64,000 bases of DNA from Streptomyces sp. NBC_01233 (GTDB lineage: Bacteria > Actinomycetota > Actinomycetes > Streptomycetales > Streptomycetaceae). Location: the NCBI RefSeq assembly GCF_035989305.1, contig NZ_CP108514.1:4441501-4505500 (forward strand), given 5' to 3'. The notes below the pieces were generated by a model. It saw only the letters and a program-made list of their open reading frames with translations. It had not been told where the DNA came from and did no database searches. Of this stretch, positions 1 through 7,780 are shown one piece after another; the first letter of the stretch is position 1; every line of letters begins with the position of its first letter. The position numbers and the translations under genes were made by a program.

Positions 1-88
1 GTCGTCTCGTACCCGTCGTCTCGTACTCACGCTAGGCGCGCGGTGTGCCGACCGCGCGGGGAACGCGGCCACGCGGGACGCTGGTGCC

Positions 89-691
89 ATGGACAAGGAC
101 ATCACCATCCGGCTGGCGCAGCAGCCGGAGGCCGACGCGCTGCTCGGCCGGAGCCCGCTCGCCGCGCTCGTCGGGATGCTGCTGGACCAGCAGGTACCGA
201 TGGAGTGGGCGTTCTCGGGGCCCTGGACGATCGCCCAGCGGATGGGCGCCGACGATCTGGACGCCCACGCCATCGCCGCGTACGACCCGGAGGCCTTCGC
301 CGCCCTGCTCTCCGAGAAGCCCGCCGTGCACCGGTATCCGGGGTCGATGGCGACGCGGATCCAGCAGCTGTGCACGTACCTGGTGGAGCACTACGGCGGG
401 AACGCCGAGGCGGTCTGGGCCGATGCCGCAACGGGCCGGGAACTGCTGAAGCGGCTCAAGGCGCTGCCGGGCTTCGGGGAGCAGAAGGCGCAAGTCTTCC
501 TCGCCCTGCTGGGCAAGCGGTTCGGGGTACGGCCGACGGGGTGGCGGGAGGCCGCGGGCGGGTACGGCCCGGCGAACGTCTACCGTTCGGCGGCCGACAT
601 CACAGGCCCGGAGTCGCTGGCCAAAGTGCGGGCGCACAAGCAGGAGATGAAAGCTGCCGCCAAGGCCGCGAAGGCCGCCGGCGGGTCCTGA
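89..691 (+). CDS. HhH-GPD family base-excision DNA repair protein
   Basis: A 200-residue protein resembling the helix-hairpin-helix/GPD fold of DNA glycosylases. The hairpin-like segment RLKALPGFGEQKAQVFLALL lies near residues 125-145 and is preceded by the conserved-looking early segment LVGMLLDQQVPMEWAF. The family excises damaged or mismatched bases. The short length and the lack of a visible C-terminal Cys4 iron-sulfur cluster separate it from Nth and MutY, so its substrate cannot be stated. The tail is rich in Ala and Lys. It starts at ATG 89 and stands alone on the plus strand, with a strong inverted repeat directly downstream. Confidence 0.8.
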   Translation: MDKDITIRLAQQPEADALLGRSPLAALVGMLLDQQVPMEWAFSGPWTIAQRMGADDLDAHAIAAYDPEAFAALLSEKPAVHRYPGSMATRIQQLCTYLVEHYGGNAEAVWADAATGRELLKRLKALPGFGEQKAQVFLALLGKRFGVRPTGWREAAGGYGPANVYRSAADITGPESLAKVRAHKQEMKAAAKAAKAAGGS

Positions 692-696
692 TCCGG

Positions 697-746
697 CTGC
701 CGGTCGATCTGCCCGTCAAGCTCCTGACCAGCGGATCGACCGGCAG
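697..746 (+). terminator. Inverted repeat after the HhH-GPD gene
   Basis: CTGCCGGTCGATC at 697-709 is repeated as its exact reverse complement at 734-746. This gives a perfect 13-bp stem six bases after the stop codon, with a 24-nt loop. It is a probable factor-independent terminator of the Streptomyces type, without a U-tract. Confidence 0.5.
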
Positions 747-836
747 GTCGACGGGCGGGCCGAGCAGTGCACCGACCAGCGGAAGAGATCCAATTCACTG
801 CCGCAACCGGTCCAACGGGACCGTAGATTGGGGGAC

Positions 837-1310
837 ATGACAGAGATCGCGACCCGCGCCGCCACTGCCGAAGCCATCTACGACGCCCCCGGCAGCCTCA
901 TCACCCTGCTCACCGACACCGCCGAACTCACCTGCAACACCGCCACCTTCGAGGAGGGCGCGGCGGGAGCTCCGGTGCACTTCCACACCAAGGCGACCGA
1001 GTTCTTCCACGTCACCGCCGGACAGCTCGACGTCCTCGTCGGCGACGAGATCCACACCCTGGGCACCGGCGACTTCATCGCGGTCCCGCCGGGCGTCAAG
1101 CACGCCTTCGCCCCCGCCGCCGGCCACACCGCCAGCGTCTTCGTCGGCTTCACCCCCGGCATGGCCCGCTTCGACTACTACCGGCTCCTCGGCCGGGTCA
1201 ACGCGGGCGAGGCCACCGTGCAGGACATCAAGGACAGCTCGGCGACCTACGACAACCACTACGCGGAGAGCCCCGTCTGGAGTGGCCGCCGCCGCAGCGC
1301 GGAGCCGTAG
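837..1310 (+). CDS. Cupin-domain protein (quercetin-dioxygenase-like)
   Basis: A 157-residue single-domain cupin. Motif 1 is visible as HFHTKATEFFHVTAG, with metal-ligand candidates His-x-His and Glu. Motif 2 is GDFIAVPPGVKHAF, with a further His. Such proteins bind a metal inside a small beta-barrel and range from dioxygenases to isomerases and sensors, so the substrate is not predictable. ATG at 837 was chosen over the TTG nine bases upstream because the G-rich stretch just before it is a plausible ribosome binding site. The 3' end overlaps the convergent opcA by 52 bases. Confidence 0.75.
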   Translation: MTEIATRAATAEAIYDAPGSLITLLTDTAELTCNTATFEEGAAGAPVHFHTKATEFFHVTAGQLDVLVGDEIHTLGTGDFIAVPPGVKHAFAPAAGHTASVFVGFTPGMARFDYYRLLGRVNAGEATVQDIKDSSATYDNHYAESPVWSGRRRSAEP

Positions 1311-2191
1311 ACCACGTCCGCATCGAGGCGGCGCAGTTCCTCCGCGATCAGTTCGGCGCCGCTGCGGATCTTCAGGGCCACCTTGCGGTCCGGGCTCCCC
1401 GGCAGGCTCAAGGTGGCCAGCACGCCCGCGGGCCGGTCCACCCGGATCTCCCCGCCCGTGGTCTGCAGACTGACCCTGGTGATCACTGGGCCGTCGCTCG
1501 CCAGCCGGGACACCGGCACCCCCAGCCGGTCCTCCAGCCAGCGCGCCAGCAGTTCCGCGCTCACGTTGTCGGGCTCGCTCTCCACCGCCGCGGCGGTCAC
1601 CGGAAGCGGCTTCTGGTCCAGGGCGGCGGCCAGCAGGGACCGCCACGGGGTGAGGCGGGTCCAGGCCAGGTCGGTGTCGCCGGGCTGGTAGCCGGCGGCC
1701 CGCTCGTCGAGCACGCCGACGGTGTCGAAGGCGGCCGCCGCGTCCGTGATCCGGCGCTGCGCGAGCGCGCCCAGCGCGTCACCCGCCAGGTCGACGGGGG
1801 CGTCGGCCGGCCACCAGGCCACCACGGGCGCGTCCGGCAGGAGCAGCGGCAGGACGACCGAGCCGGCGTGCTCGGTCAGCGCCCCGTGCAGGCGCAGCAG
1901 CACGATCTCGCCGGTCCCGGCGTCCGAGCCGACCCGCAGCTCGGCGTCGACCCGGTTCGCTCGGAGCTTGAGCGGGCCGCGCGAGGTCCGCCTGATCACC
2001 GCGATGATGCGGCAGGGGTGTTCGCGCGAGGCCTCGGAGGCCGCGCGTACGGCGTCGTAGGCGTTTTCCTCGTCGGTGACGATGACAAGGGTCAGCACCA
2101 ACCCCATGGTCGGGCTGCCTATGGCCCGGCGGGCATCGAGCAGGGCCCGGTTGACCTTGCTGGACGTGGTGTCGGTGAGTTCGGTCCGCAT
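1259..2191 (-). CDS. opcA: Glucose-6-phosphate dehydrogenase assembly protein OpcA
   Basis: A 310-residue protein with the OpcA signature blocks VLTLVIVTDEENAYDAVRAA near the N-terminus, then VVLPLLLPDAPVVAWWP, and TRLTPWRSLLAAALDQ in the middle. OpcA is the actinobacterial and cyanobacterial partner that assembles or activates glucose-6-phosphate dehydrogenase in the oxidative pentose phosphate pathway. It is usually next to zwf, tal and tkt. Here neither neighbour belongs to that pathway (cupin on one side, truncated HerA on the other), so this is an isolated, possibly additional copy. Its 3' end overlaps the cupin gene convergently. Family assignment is firm; a role with a distant zwf is inferred. 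Confidence 0.88.
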   Translation of the reverse strand: MRTELTDTTSSKVNRALLDARRAIGSPTMGLVLTLVIVTDEENAYDAVRAASEASREHPCRIIAVIRRTSRGPLKLRANRVDAELRVGSDAGTGEIVLLRLHGALTEHAGSVVLPLLLPDAPVVAWWPADAPVDLAGDALGALAQRRITDAAAAFDTVGVLDERAAGYQPGDTDLAWTRLTPWRSLLAAALDQKPLPVTAAAVESEPDNVSAELLARWLEDRLGVPVSRLASDGPVITRVSLQTTGGEIRVDRPAGVLATLSLPGSPDRKVALKIRSGAELIAEELRRLDADVVYGSALRRRPLQTGLSA

Positions 2192-2212
2192 GCACCCGAG
2201 TCTGTCACCGCG

Positions 2213-2686
2213 TCACCTGCGCTTGCGCGCCGTACCGAAAATGGAGCGCGAGATCTCCCGGCCCAGTTGCGTCCCGATCGACCGGGCCAGCGAGCGGAAC
2301 AGCCCGCTCCCCACCACCTGCCCGGCCAGTGAGGGATCCGGCTTCGGGGCGCTGCGCGCGGCCCGCGCGGCCTCCTTCTCCGCTTGCTCGGCCTGTTTCT
2401 CGGCCTCGGCGGCGGCCGCTGCGGTCTCCGCCCGCGCCTCCGCGGCGGCCTGCCCGGCGATGAGCTGGAGCGTCTTGGTCTTGCCGGTACCGGTGGCCCC
2501 GGCGACCAGTCCGTGGCGGTTGAGCATCGACAGCGGGATGCGGATCTGGCGGTCGGGCAGGCAGCCGCCGTCCCGGAGCAGGGCCCCGAGATCGAGCGCG
2601 GGTCCGGTGAACGCGTACCCGGCGGCGATCTTCTCGGCCGGGCCCGTCTGGTCCGCCGGGACGGCGGGGTCGGTGCTCTCGCTCAT
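2213..2686 (-). CDS. Internally deleted HerA/DUF853-like ATPase
   Basis: A 157-residue product. The N-terminal half matches a bacterial HerA-like (DUF853) ATPase up to and including the Walker A loop GATGTGKTKT near residue 67. It then passes directly into an Ala/Glu/Lys-rich coiled coil and the usual basic C-terminal tail ending SIFGTARKRR. Family members run to roughly 500 residues, so the Walker B, sensor and arginine-finger core is missing while the reading frame is preserved. A good ribosome binding site (GGGGAGCG) precedes ATG 2686. It cannot be an active ATPase. It is either decaying or a small remnant with a structural role. It lies 21 bases upstream of opcA on the same strand. Confidence 0.7.
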   Translation of the reverse strand: MSESTDPAVPADQTGPAEKIAAGYAFTGPALDLGALLRDGGCLPDRQIRIPLSMLNRHGLVAGATGTGKTKTLQLIAGQAAAEARAETAAAAAEAEKQAEQAEKEAARAARSAPKPDPSLAGQVVGSGLFRSLARSIGTQLGREISRSIFGTARKRR

Positions 2687-2774
2687 GGATCGCTCCCCAA
2701 ATAGCGCTGTTCGCCGCTTTTACACCACCACTTCGAGGCTGCGCCCGCAGGCACGGGCCCGGTAGGCTTTCCGT

Positions 2775-3071
2775 GTGATCTTCAAGCGCATCGGAAGCGG
2801 GCGGCCGTACCCCGACCACGGCAGGGAAACCACCCGGCAGTGGGCGGACGTCGCGCCGCGCCCGGTCCGGCTCGACCAGCTCGTGACGACCAAGGGACAG
2901 CTGGACCTCGAAACGCTGCTCGCCGAGGACTCCACCTTCTACGGCGACCTGTTCGCCCACGTCGTGAAGTGGCGGGGCGACCTCTACCTGGAGGACGGGC
3001 TGCACCGCGCCGTGCGCGCCGCCCTGCAGCAGCGTCAGGTGCTGCACGCCCGAGTCCTCGAGATGGACTGA
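2775..3071 (+). CDS. Small conserved actinobacterial protein (VapB-type annotation)
   Basis: A 98-residue protein starting at GTG 2775 (MIFKRIGSGRPYPDHGRE...). Its middle, QLVTTKGQLDLETLLAEDS, and its end, LHRAVRAALQQRQVLHARVL, are features of a highly conserved Streptomyces family that, as I recall, is often labelled a VapB-like antitoxin. No PIN-domain toxin or other small toxin gene is adjacent; the neighbours are the HerA remnant (divergent) and a LytR_C gene. The antitoxin label is therefore weak, and ParB/Srx-like folding is equally possible. In the S. coelicolor chromosome I recall this gene beside the LytR_C and upp genes, as here. Confidence 0.6.
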   Translation: MIFKRIGSGRPYPDHGRETTRQWADVAPRPVRLDQLVTTKGQLDLETLLAEDSTFYGDLFAHVVKWRGDLYLEDGLHRAVRAALQQRQVLHARVLEMD

Positions 3072-3164
3072 CGCGTTCGCGTAGATTGCGCCTTTCGGGT
3101 CGCCATTGACCTATCAGCAGATCATTTAGTAGGCATCGCCCCCGGGCCGCACTACGCTGCGCCC

Positions 3165-3836
3165 ATGAGCATGCTCACTCCCCCCGGCATGGGCGGAAAG
3201 TACCGCGTCACGGGAGCCGCCTACCCCCGTATGAGCCGTAAGCGGAGCCGTCCTCGGATCGTCCTCGCCATCCTCGGCTCGGTCCTCGCGCTTGCCCTGG
3301 TCGGCTACGGGGCACTGCAGCTCATCGACGTGTTCCGCGGGGACAGCCCCAAGCGGAACACGGCTGCGGGTGCCAAGGACTGCCCGACGACGCCTCCCGA
3401 GAACGCGGCCAAGGGCGGCCCCGCCGCCGCCTCCACCGCCTCGGCCGCCGCGAAACCCGCGATCGTGCTCCCGCCGCCCGGCGAGATCACGGTCAACGTC
3501 TACAACGCGACCCCGCGCGCGGGCCTGGCGAAGGCCGTCGGCGACGAACTGGCCAAACGCGGCTTCGTCATCGGCCACGTCGGCAACGCCCCGGCCGACT
3601 TCGACAAGAAGGTCCCCGGCACCGGGATACTGCTCGGCTCCCCCACGACGGACAAGGCCGCCTTCTCCGTCCTGGGCACTCAGCTCGCCGGCACCACCCA
3701 GCAGACCGATACCCGCGAGGGCGCGGACATCGACCTGATCCTGGGCGACGCCTTCAAGGAGCTGAGCACGAAGGAGGACGCGGACAAGGCGCTGGCCGTC
3801 CTGGCCAACCCCGTGCCCGCGCCCGCCAAGTGCTGA
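3165..3836 (+). CDS. LytR C-terminal domain membrane protein
   Basis: A 223-residue protein. It has a short cytoplasmic arm, a basic patch SRKRSRPR, and one transmembrane helix (about residues 30-50, IVLAILGSVLALALVGYGAL). An Ala/Pro-rich linker follows, then a C-terminal LytR_C domain starting at ITVNVYNATPRAGLA. This domain accompanies or stands apart from LCP enzymes that attach polymers to peptidoglycan. There is no LCP catalytic domain, so an accessory cell-envelope role is inferred. It faces upp convergently. Confidence 0.75.
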   Translation: MSMLTPPGMGGKYRVTGAAYPRMSRKRSRPRIVLAILGSVLALALVGYGALQLIDVFRGDSPKRNTAAGAKDCPTTPPENAAKGGPAAASTASAAAKPAIVLPPPGEITVNVYNATPRAGLAKAVGDELAKRGFVIGHVGNAPADFDKKVPGTGILLGSPTTDKAAFSVLGTQLAGTTQQTDTREGADIDLILGDAFKELSTKEDADKALAVLANPVPAPAKC

Positions 3837-3867
3837 ACGCCTGAACCGCGTACCGGCGTACCGGCCC

Positions 3868-3897
3868 GCCGCTCCACCGCTGAAGCGCGGTGGCGGC
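3868..3897. terminator. Convergent terminator between the LytR_C gene and upp
   Basis: CCACCGC at 3874-3880 pairs with GCGGTGG at 3887-3893, flanked by GCCG/CGGC. It lies between two convergent stop codons, so it may end transcription from both sides. Confidence 0.4.
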
Positions 3898-3913
3898 CGG
3901 CCGCCGGGGCGGC

Positions 3914-4549
3914 CTATTCGGCCGAGCCGTACATCCGGTCGCCCGCGTCGCCCAGGCCCGGCACGATGTAGCCGTGCTCGTTGAGCCGCTCGTCCACGGC
4001 GGCCGTCACCACGGTCACCGGCGTGCCCGCCAGCTCGCGCTCCATGATCTCGACGCCCTCGGGCGCCGCGAGCAGCACCACGGCCGTGACGTCGTCGGCG
4101 CCGCGCTTGATCAGCTCCTGGATCGCCGCGACGAGCGTGCCGCCGGTGGCGAGCATCGGGTCGACGACGTAGACCTGCCGTCCGGAGAGGTCCTCCGGCA
4201 TGCGCGTCGCGTACGTGGAGGCCTCCAGGGTCTCCTCGTTGCGGACCATGCCCAGGAAGCCCACCTCGGCGGTCGGCAGCAGCCGCACCATGCCGTCGAG
4301 CATGCCGAGGCCGGCGCGCAGGATCGGCACGACCAGCGGGCGCGGGTGGGAGAGCTTCACGCCGGTGGTCGGGGCGACCGGCGTCTCGATGTCGGCCTGC
4401 TCGGTGCGCACGTCGCGGGTGGCCTCGTACGCGAGCAGGGTGACCAGCTCGTCGGCGAGCCGCCGGAAGGTGGCGGAGTCGGTGCGCTTGTCGCGCAGGG
4501 TGGTGAGTTTGTGCGCCACCAAGGGGTGATCGACGACCTGCAAACGCAC
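3914..4549 (-). CDS. upp: Uracil phosphoribosyltransferase
   Basis: A 211-residue UPRTase that makes UMP from uracil and PRPP in pyrimidine salvage. Recognisable segments are the N-terminal [16 protein letters not shown], the PRPP-binding loop [13 protein letters not shown] near residue 130, and the uracil-binding C-terminus [18 protein letters not shown] at 4549 is preferred over the in-frame TTG at 4561 because GGAGG sits six bases upstream of the GTG, and because known orthologues begin with the RLxVVDHPL segment. It is a monocistronic minus-strand gene whose upstream region is shared with the divergent universal stress protein gene. Confidence 0.95.
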   Translation of the reverse strand: MRLQVVDHPLVAHKLTTLRDKRTDSATFRRLADELVTLLAYEATRDVRTEQADIETPVAPTTGVKLSHPRPLVVPILRAGLGMLDGMVRLLPTAEVGFLGMVRNEETLEASTYATRMPEDLSGRQVYVVDPMLATGGTLVAAIQELIKRGADDVTAVVLLAAPEGVEIMERELAGTPVTVVTAAVDERLNEHGYIVPGLGDAGDRMYGSAE

Positions 4550-4712
4550 AACATCCTCCAAAACTCAGCCTGCGACCAGCAAAAACGGCCGCACGACGCG
4601 ACCTGCACCCAAAAGGCTACGCGGTGGCGCGGCCCGTTCGCGTCCGGAGCGGCGGCCACGCCCGCAGCGGCCTGCGGATGCGACCCGCCCGGACGCCCAG
4701 CACGCTGGACGG

Positions 4713-5657
4713 ATGAGCAACACACCGGTGATCGCAGCCGTCGACGGATCCGAACACAGCCTCAGGGCCCTGGAGTGGGCGAGGGCCGCAGCCGTCCGGC
4801 ACGGTACCGGGCTGATGATCGCCCATGTTCTGCCCGACCACGCCCAGTTGTATGCGGGCCGCCGGTCGGCGCTGCACGACGCCTCGCAGCCGAAGGAGTT
4901 CGCCGACCCCGTGAAGGACTGGGTTCGGGCCCTGCTCGGCGGCGGCTCCGAGCTGCCCGAGGGGGTCCAGTACGAGGCGCTGGAAGGCTCCGTCCCCGAG
5001 GCGCTGCGGGTGATCGGGGCGGAGGCTTTGATGCTGGTGATGGGCTCCCGGGGCCGCGGCGGCTTCGCCACCCTCCTGCTCGGCTCCAACAGCCGGGCCG
5101 TGGCGGCCACGGCGCCCTGCCCGGTGGTGGTGGTCCCGCACGCGGAGCGCACCGCCGGGGCCTCGGAGGCCGCGCAGGAGTCCGCCGGGCGGGTGGTGCT
5201 CGGGCTGCACGCCGCCGAGACGCCCGACGACGTGGTGACCTTCGCCTTCGCGGAGGCCGCCGCGCGGGGGACCACCGTCCAGGTGGTCTCCGCGTACGCC
5301 GTCCCGCCCGCGCCGAACCTGATCATCGACGCCCCCTTCGAGGTGATCCCGCCGGAGGGGCTGGCGGACGACGGGGACGCCGTGCCGGCCGAGCGGGAGA
5401 TGCTGCGGTCCCAGACGGACCGGCTGGCGCCGTTCCGCCCCCGCTACCCGGACGTCCGGGTCGAGCAGGCCGCGGTCCCCGGCGACGCGGCGGGCCGGCT
5501 GGTCACCGCCTCCGCGTCGGCGGCGCTGGTCGTGGTCGGCCGCCACCACCCGAGGCGCCGCCCCAGGTCGCTCTTCATGGGCTCGGTGGCGCATGCGGTG
5601 CTGCAGCACGCGCAGGGCCCGGTAGCAGTGGTCCCGACCCTCAAGGACGACGCCTAA
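4713..5657 (+). CDS. Universal stress protein with tandem Usp domains
   Basis: A 314-residue cytoplasmic protein with two UspA folds in tandem. The first begins VIAAVDGSEHSLRALEWA and carries the ATP-loop motif GSRGRGGFATLLLGSNS (residues about 111-127). The second begins VVLGLHAAETPDDVV and ends with the loop GRHHPRRRPRSLFMGSVAHAV, which keeps the G-x-S end of the motif. Tandem Usp proteins in actinomycetes bind ATP and respond to stress or hypoxia; no specific partner is indicated here. A hairpin follows six bases after the stop, and the IS110-type element begins after that. Confidence 0.9.
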   Translation: MSNTPVIAAVDGSEHSLRALEWARAAAVRHGTGLMIAHVLPDHAQLYAGRRSALHDASQPKEFADPVKDWVRALLGGGSELPEGVQYEALEGSVPEALRVIGAEALMLVMGSRGRGGFATLLLGSNSRAVAATAPCPVVVVPHAERTAGASEAAQESAGRVVLGLHAAETPDDVVTFAFAEAAARGTTVQVVSAYAVPPAPNLIIDAPFEVIPPEGLADDGDAVPAEREMLRSQTDRLAPFRPRYPDVRVEQAAVPGDAAGRLVTASASAALVVVGRHHPRRRPRSLFMGSVAHAVLQHAQGPVAVVPTLKDDA

Positions 5658-5662
5658 TGGGA

Positions 5663-5695
5663 GCTACGGAACCGGGGAATGCTCGGTTCCGTAGC
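5663..5695 (+). terminator. Hairpin after the universal stress protein gene
   Basis: GCTACGGAACC at 5663-5673 is repeated as its exact reverse complement at 5685-5695, with an 11-nt loop. It is placed directly after the stop codon and acts as a probable terminator. It could instead be part of the insertion sequence's left end. Confidence 0.5.
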
Positions 5696-5699
5696 CGCC

Positions 5700-5869
5700 A
5701 GCTGGTGAGCACTTTCGACGCCGGAGCCTTCGAGCTCTGAGGTCAGACCGTGCCCTTGCTGGTCGGCCGGGAGGCCAGACCGCTGATGGGGTGGCGTGCC
5801 CGCCCCACGGGGCGTGAGCACTGGATCCATTAGGCCGCGTGCCGTGCCTTCCGCAGGCTGCACCGCTGG
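5700..5869 (+). ncRNA. Structured left end of the IS110 element, candidate bridge RNA region
   Basis: The 170 bases before the recombinase start contain successive hairpins. One spans 5761-5781 (GGTCGGCC with a GGGA loop and its complement carrying one bulged A). Another spans 5788-5806 (GGGGTGG paired with CCGCCCC through one G-U pair). Established work on IS110 elements shows that a bridge RNA with donor- and target-guide loops is transcribed from the long non-coding end, which in the IS110 subgroup lies upstream of the gene. The assignment here is inferred from position and folding potential only. Confidence 0.35.
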
Positions 5870-7123
5870 GTGAAGTACGTGACCGGGGAGGGTCTGTTGC
5901 TGCTGATCGGTGATGACTGGGCCGAGGACCACCATGATGTCGAGGTCCAGGACGAGACCGGCCGGAAACTGGCCGCCGCGAACCTGCCCGAAGGAGTGGC
6001 GGGCATCGCGAAACTGCACGAACTCGTCGCCCGCCACGGCGGTGAGGACCTGGACCCGGCCGGCGTCGTGGTCGCAATCGAGACCGACCGCGGCTCTTGG
6101 GTGCAGGCCCTGATCGCCTCCGGCTACCAGGTGTTCGCGGTCAACCCCCGGCAGGTCAACCGCTTCAAGGAACGGTATGGCTCCTCCGGAGCCAAGAGCG
6201 ACAAGGGCGACGCGCACGCGCTCGCCGACATGGTCCGCATCGACCGGGCCCAGCTGCGGCCGGTGGCCGGCGACAGCGAGGCGGCCCAGGCCGTCAAGGT
6301 CGTCGCCCGCGCCCACCAGACCCTCATCTGGGAACGCACCCGCACCTTCCAGCGGCTGCGCACCACACTGCGCGAGTACTTCCCCGCCGCCCTGAACGCC
6401 TACTCGGACCTGACCCTGACCAGCACCGACGCGCTGGAACTGCTGATCAAGGCACCCACCCCGGCCACGGCGGCGAAGCTGACCCGCACCCAGATCACCG
6501 CCGTCCTGACCCGCCACCGCCGCCACAACCGGGACGCGAAAGCGGCCACCGTCCAGAGCGCGCTGCGTGAGCGGCAGCTCGGCCTGCCCGAGCCGGTCAC
6601 CGCCGCCTACGCGGCCGCCGCCACCGCTCACGCCCGTCTGATCATCGCGTTGAACGAGCAGATCGCCGTGATGGAAGAGCAGGTGAGGGCACATTTTCTG
6701 GCGCACCCGGACGCTGAGATCTACCTCTCGATGCCCGGCATCGGTGAGATCGTCGGCGCCCGGGTGCTCGCCGAGTTCGGAGACGACCCCACCCGATACA
6801 CGTCCGCGAAGGCCCGCAAGAACTACGCCGGCACGAGCCCCATCACCAGGGCCTCCGGCAAGAGCCACACCGTCCAGGCCCGCTACGTCCGCAACAACCG
6901 GCTCGCCGACGCGCTTCAGACCCAGGCGTTCTCCGCTCTGCGGTCCTCACCCGGCGCCCGCGGCTACTACGACAAGCAACGCGCCCGTGAGGCCGGCTAC
7001 AACCCCGCCCTCCGCCAGCTCGGGAACCGGCTCGTCGGCATCCTCCACGGCTGCCTCAAAACCCGCACCCGCTACGACGAAGCGACCGCTTGGTCCCACC
7101 ACACCCACCCCCATGCCGCTTGA
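5870..7123 (+). CDS. IS110 family transposase
   Basis: A 417-residue recombinase. The N-terminal RuvC-like DEDD domain is visible: an early Asp pair in IGDDWAEDHHDVEV, Glu in VVVAIETDRGSW, and the acidic stretch SDKGDAHALADMVRID near residue 115. A coiled linker follows, then the C-terminal transposase_20 domain with SMPGIGEIVGARVLAEFGD and the conserved Ser region YAGTSPITRASG (near residue 325), which carries the nucleophile in this family. The start is GTG 5870; a second GTG at 5879 is possible. The frame is complete, so the element may still be active. Confidence 0.92.
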   Translation: MKYVTGEGLLLLIGDDWAEDHHDVEVQDETGRKLAAANLPEGVAGIAKLHELVARHGGEDLDPAGVVVAIETDRGSWVQALIASGYQVFAVNPRQVNRFKERYGSSGAKSDKGDAHALADMVRIDRAQLRPVAGDSEAAQAVKVVARAHQTLIWERTRTFQRLRTTLREYFPAALNAYSDLTLTSTDALELLIKAPTPATAAKLTRTQITAVLTRHRRHNRDAKAATVQSALRERQLGLPEPVTAAYAAAATAHARLIIALNEQIAVMEEQVRAHFLAHPDAEIYLSMPGIGEIVGARVLAEFGDDPTRYTSAKARKNYAGTSPITRASGKSHTVQARYVRNNRLADALQTQAFSALRSSPGARGYYDKQRAREAGYNPALRQLGNRLVGILHGCLKTRTRYDEATAWSHHTHPHAA

Positions 7124-7231
7124 CACCAAACGACATGGGGTGTCTGACCTCGCAGCGGGGTGGCATCAAACGGCCCCTCCGGGGCAAGGTGGGTGCAGGG
7201 GGGACGACCGACCAGCCCAGGGTGGTGGCCG

Positions 7232-7411
7232 ATGCCCGACACGCAGCCGAGCGACGACGCGCCGGAGACGGCGGCGCAGCGCCGAGCACGCCGCGCGCAG
7301 TTCCTGCGCGACCTCATGGAGGCCCGCGCCCTGCGCGACCGAGTCCAGCCCCGCCGCGCCCGCGCAGCCCGCATGCGCCAACAAATGCGCATGCGCACCT
7401 TCCGCTGGTAA
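7232..7411 (+). CDS. Small basic conserved protein
   Basis: A 59-residue protein (starts MPDTQPSDDAPETAAQ) rich in Arg, with a helical, strongly basic middle and the ending MRMRTFRW. I recall near-identical small proteins in other Streptomyces, so it is probably a real gene although its function is unknown. It begins about 110 bases after the IS110 transposase stop, so its native promoter region may have been altered by the insertion. Confidence 0.6.
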   Translation: MPDTQPSDDAPETAAQRRARRAQFLRDLMEARALRDRVQPRRARAARMRQQMRMRTFRW

Positions 7412-7458
7412 CCGAGACCCGACCGCCCCGTCCACGCCCGGCCGCCCCGATCCGGCCC

Positions 7459-7500
7459 CGCCGGCGTTCGAGGCGCGGGGTCCGGGGCGGGAGCCCCGGG
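7459..7500. repeat. Common Streptomyces intergenic GC-rich repeat
   Basis: The stretch contains GCCGGCGTTCGAGGCGCGGG followed by TCCGGGGCGGGAGCCCCGGG. It resembles a short repeat frequent between Streptomyces genes, with a GGGGCGG/GAGCCCC partial dyad. It sits in a 369-base gap (7412-7780) in which I see no convincing gene, only the promoter side of the TadA-partner gene. Confidence 0.45.
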
Positions 7501-7780
7501 AAGGCGGCCGCAGGCCCGGCACGCCGCGACACGGCCAAGCCGTACCACCCGCCGCGCACCCCCCGCCACGGCCCCACCACCCCGGCCCCACAACCCCCCG
7601 AGCCCCCCGCAGGGGCACGGCACGGCACGACGCAAGCGCCGAAGACCTCTCGCAAAGCCGCTGTTTCTGCCACGATGCCGATTGGGCGGGGCACGGGCGG
7701 CGAGCACACGGCCGTTCCGCCCCAACCTCCGGCCGGGGGGACCTCCAACCGGCACGCCTAAGACCAGTGGGAGAGTCACG

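Larger units (their letters stand above)
5700..7231 (+). mobile_element. IS110-family insertion sequence (approximate limits)
   Basis: The element consists of an IS110-type recombinase gene with non-coding ends. IS110 elements have no consistent terminal inverted repeats and make no clear target duplication, so exact ends cannot be read from one copy. The limits given are the flanking intact genes: the stress-protein hairpin on the left and the start of a small conserved gene on the right. It has not interrupted either neighbour. Confidence 0.6.

Noticed and set aside
2775..3071. A VapBC toxin-antitoxin module
   Set aside because: No toxin-like gene is adjacent on either side; only the conserved small protein is present.
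5663..5695. Hairpin interpreted as the left terminal inverted repeat of the IS110 element
   Set aside because: IS110 elements lack such terminal repeats, no copy is seen at the right end, and the position right after a stop codon fits a terminator.
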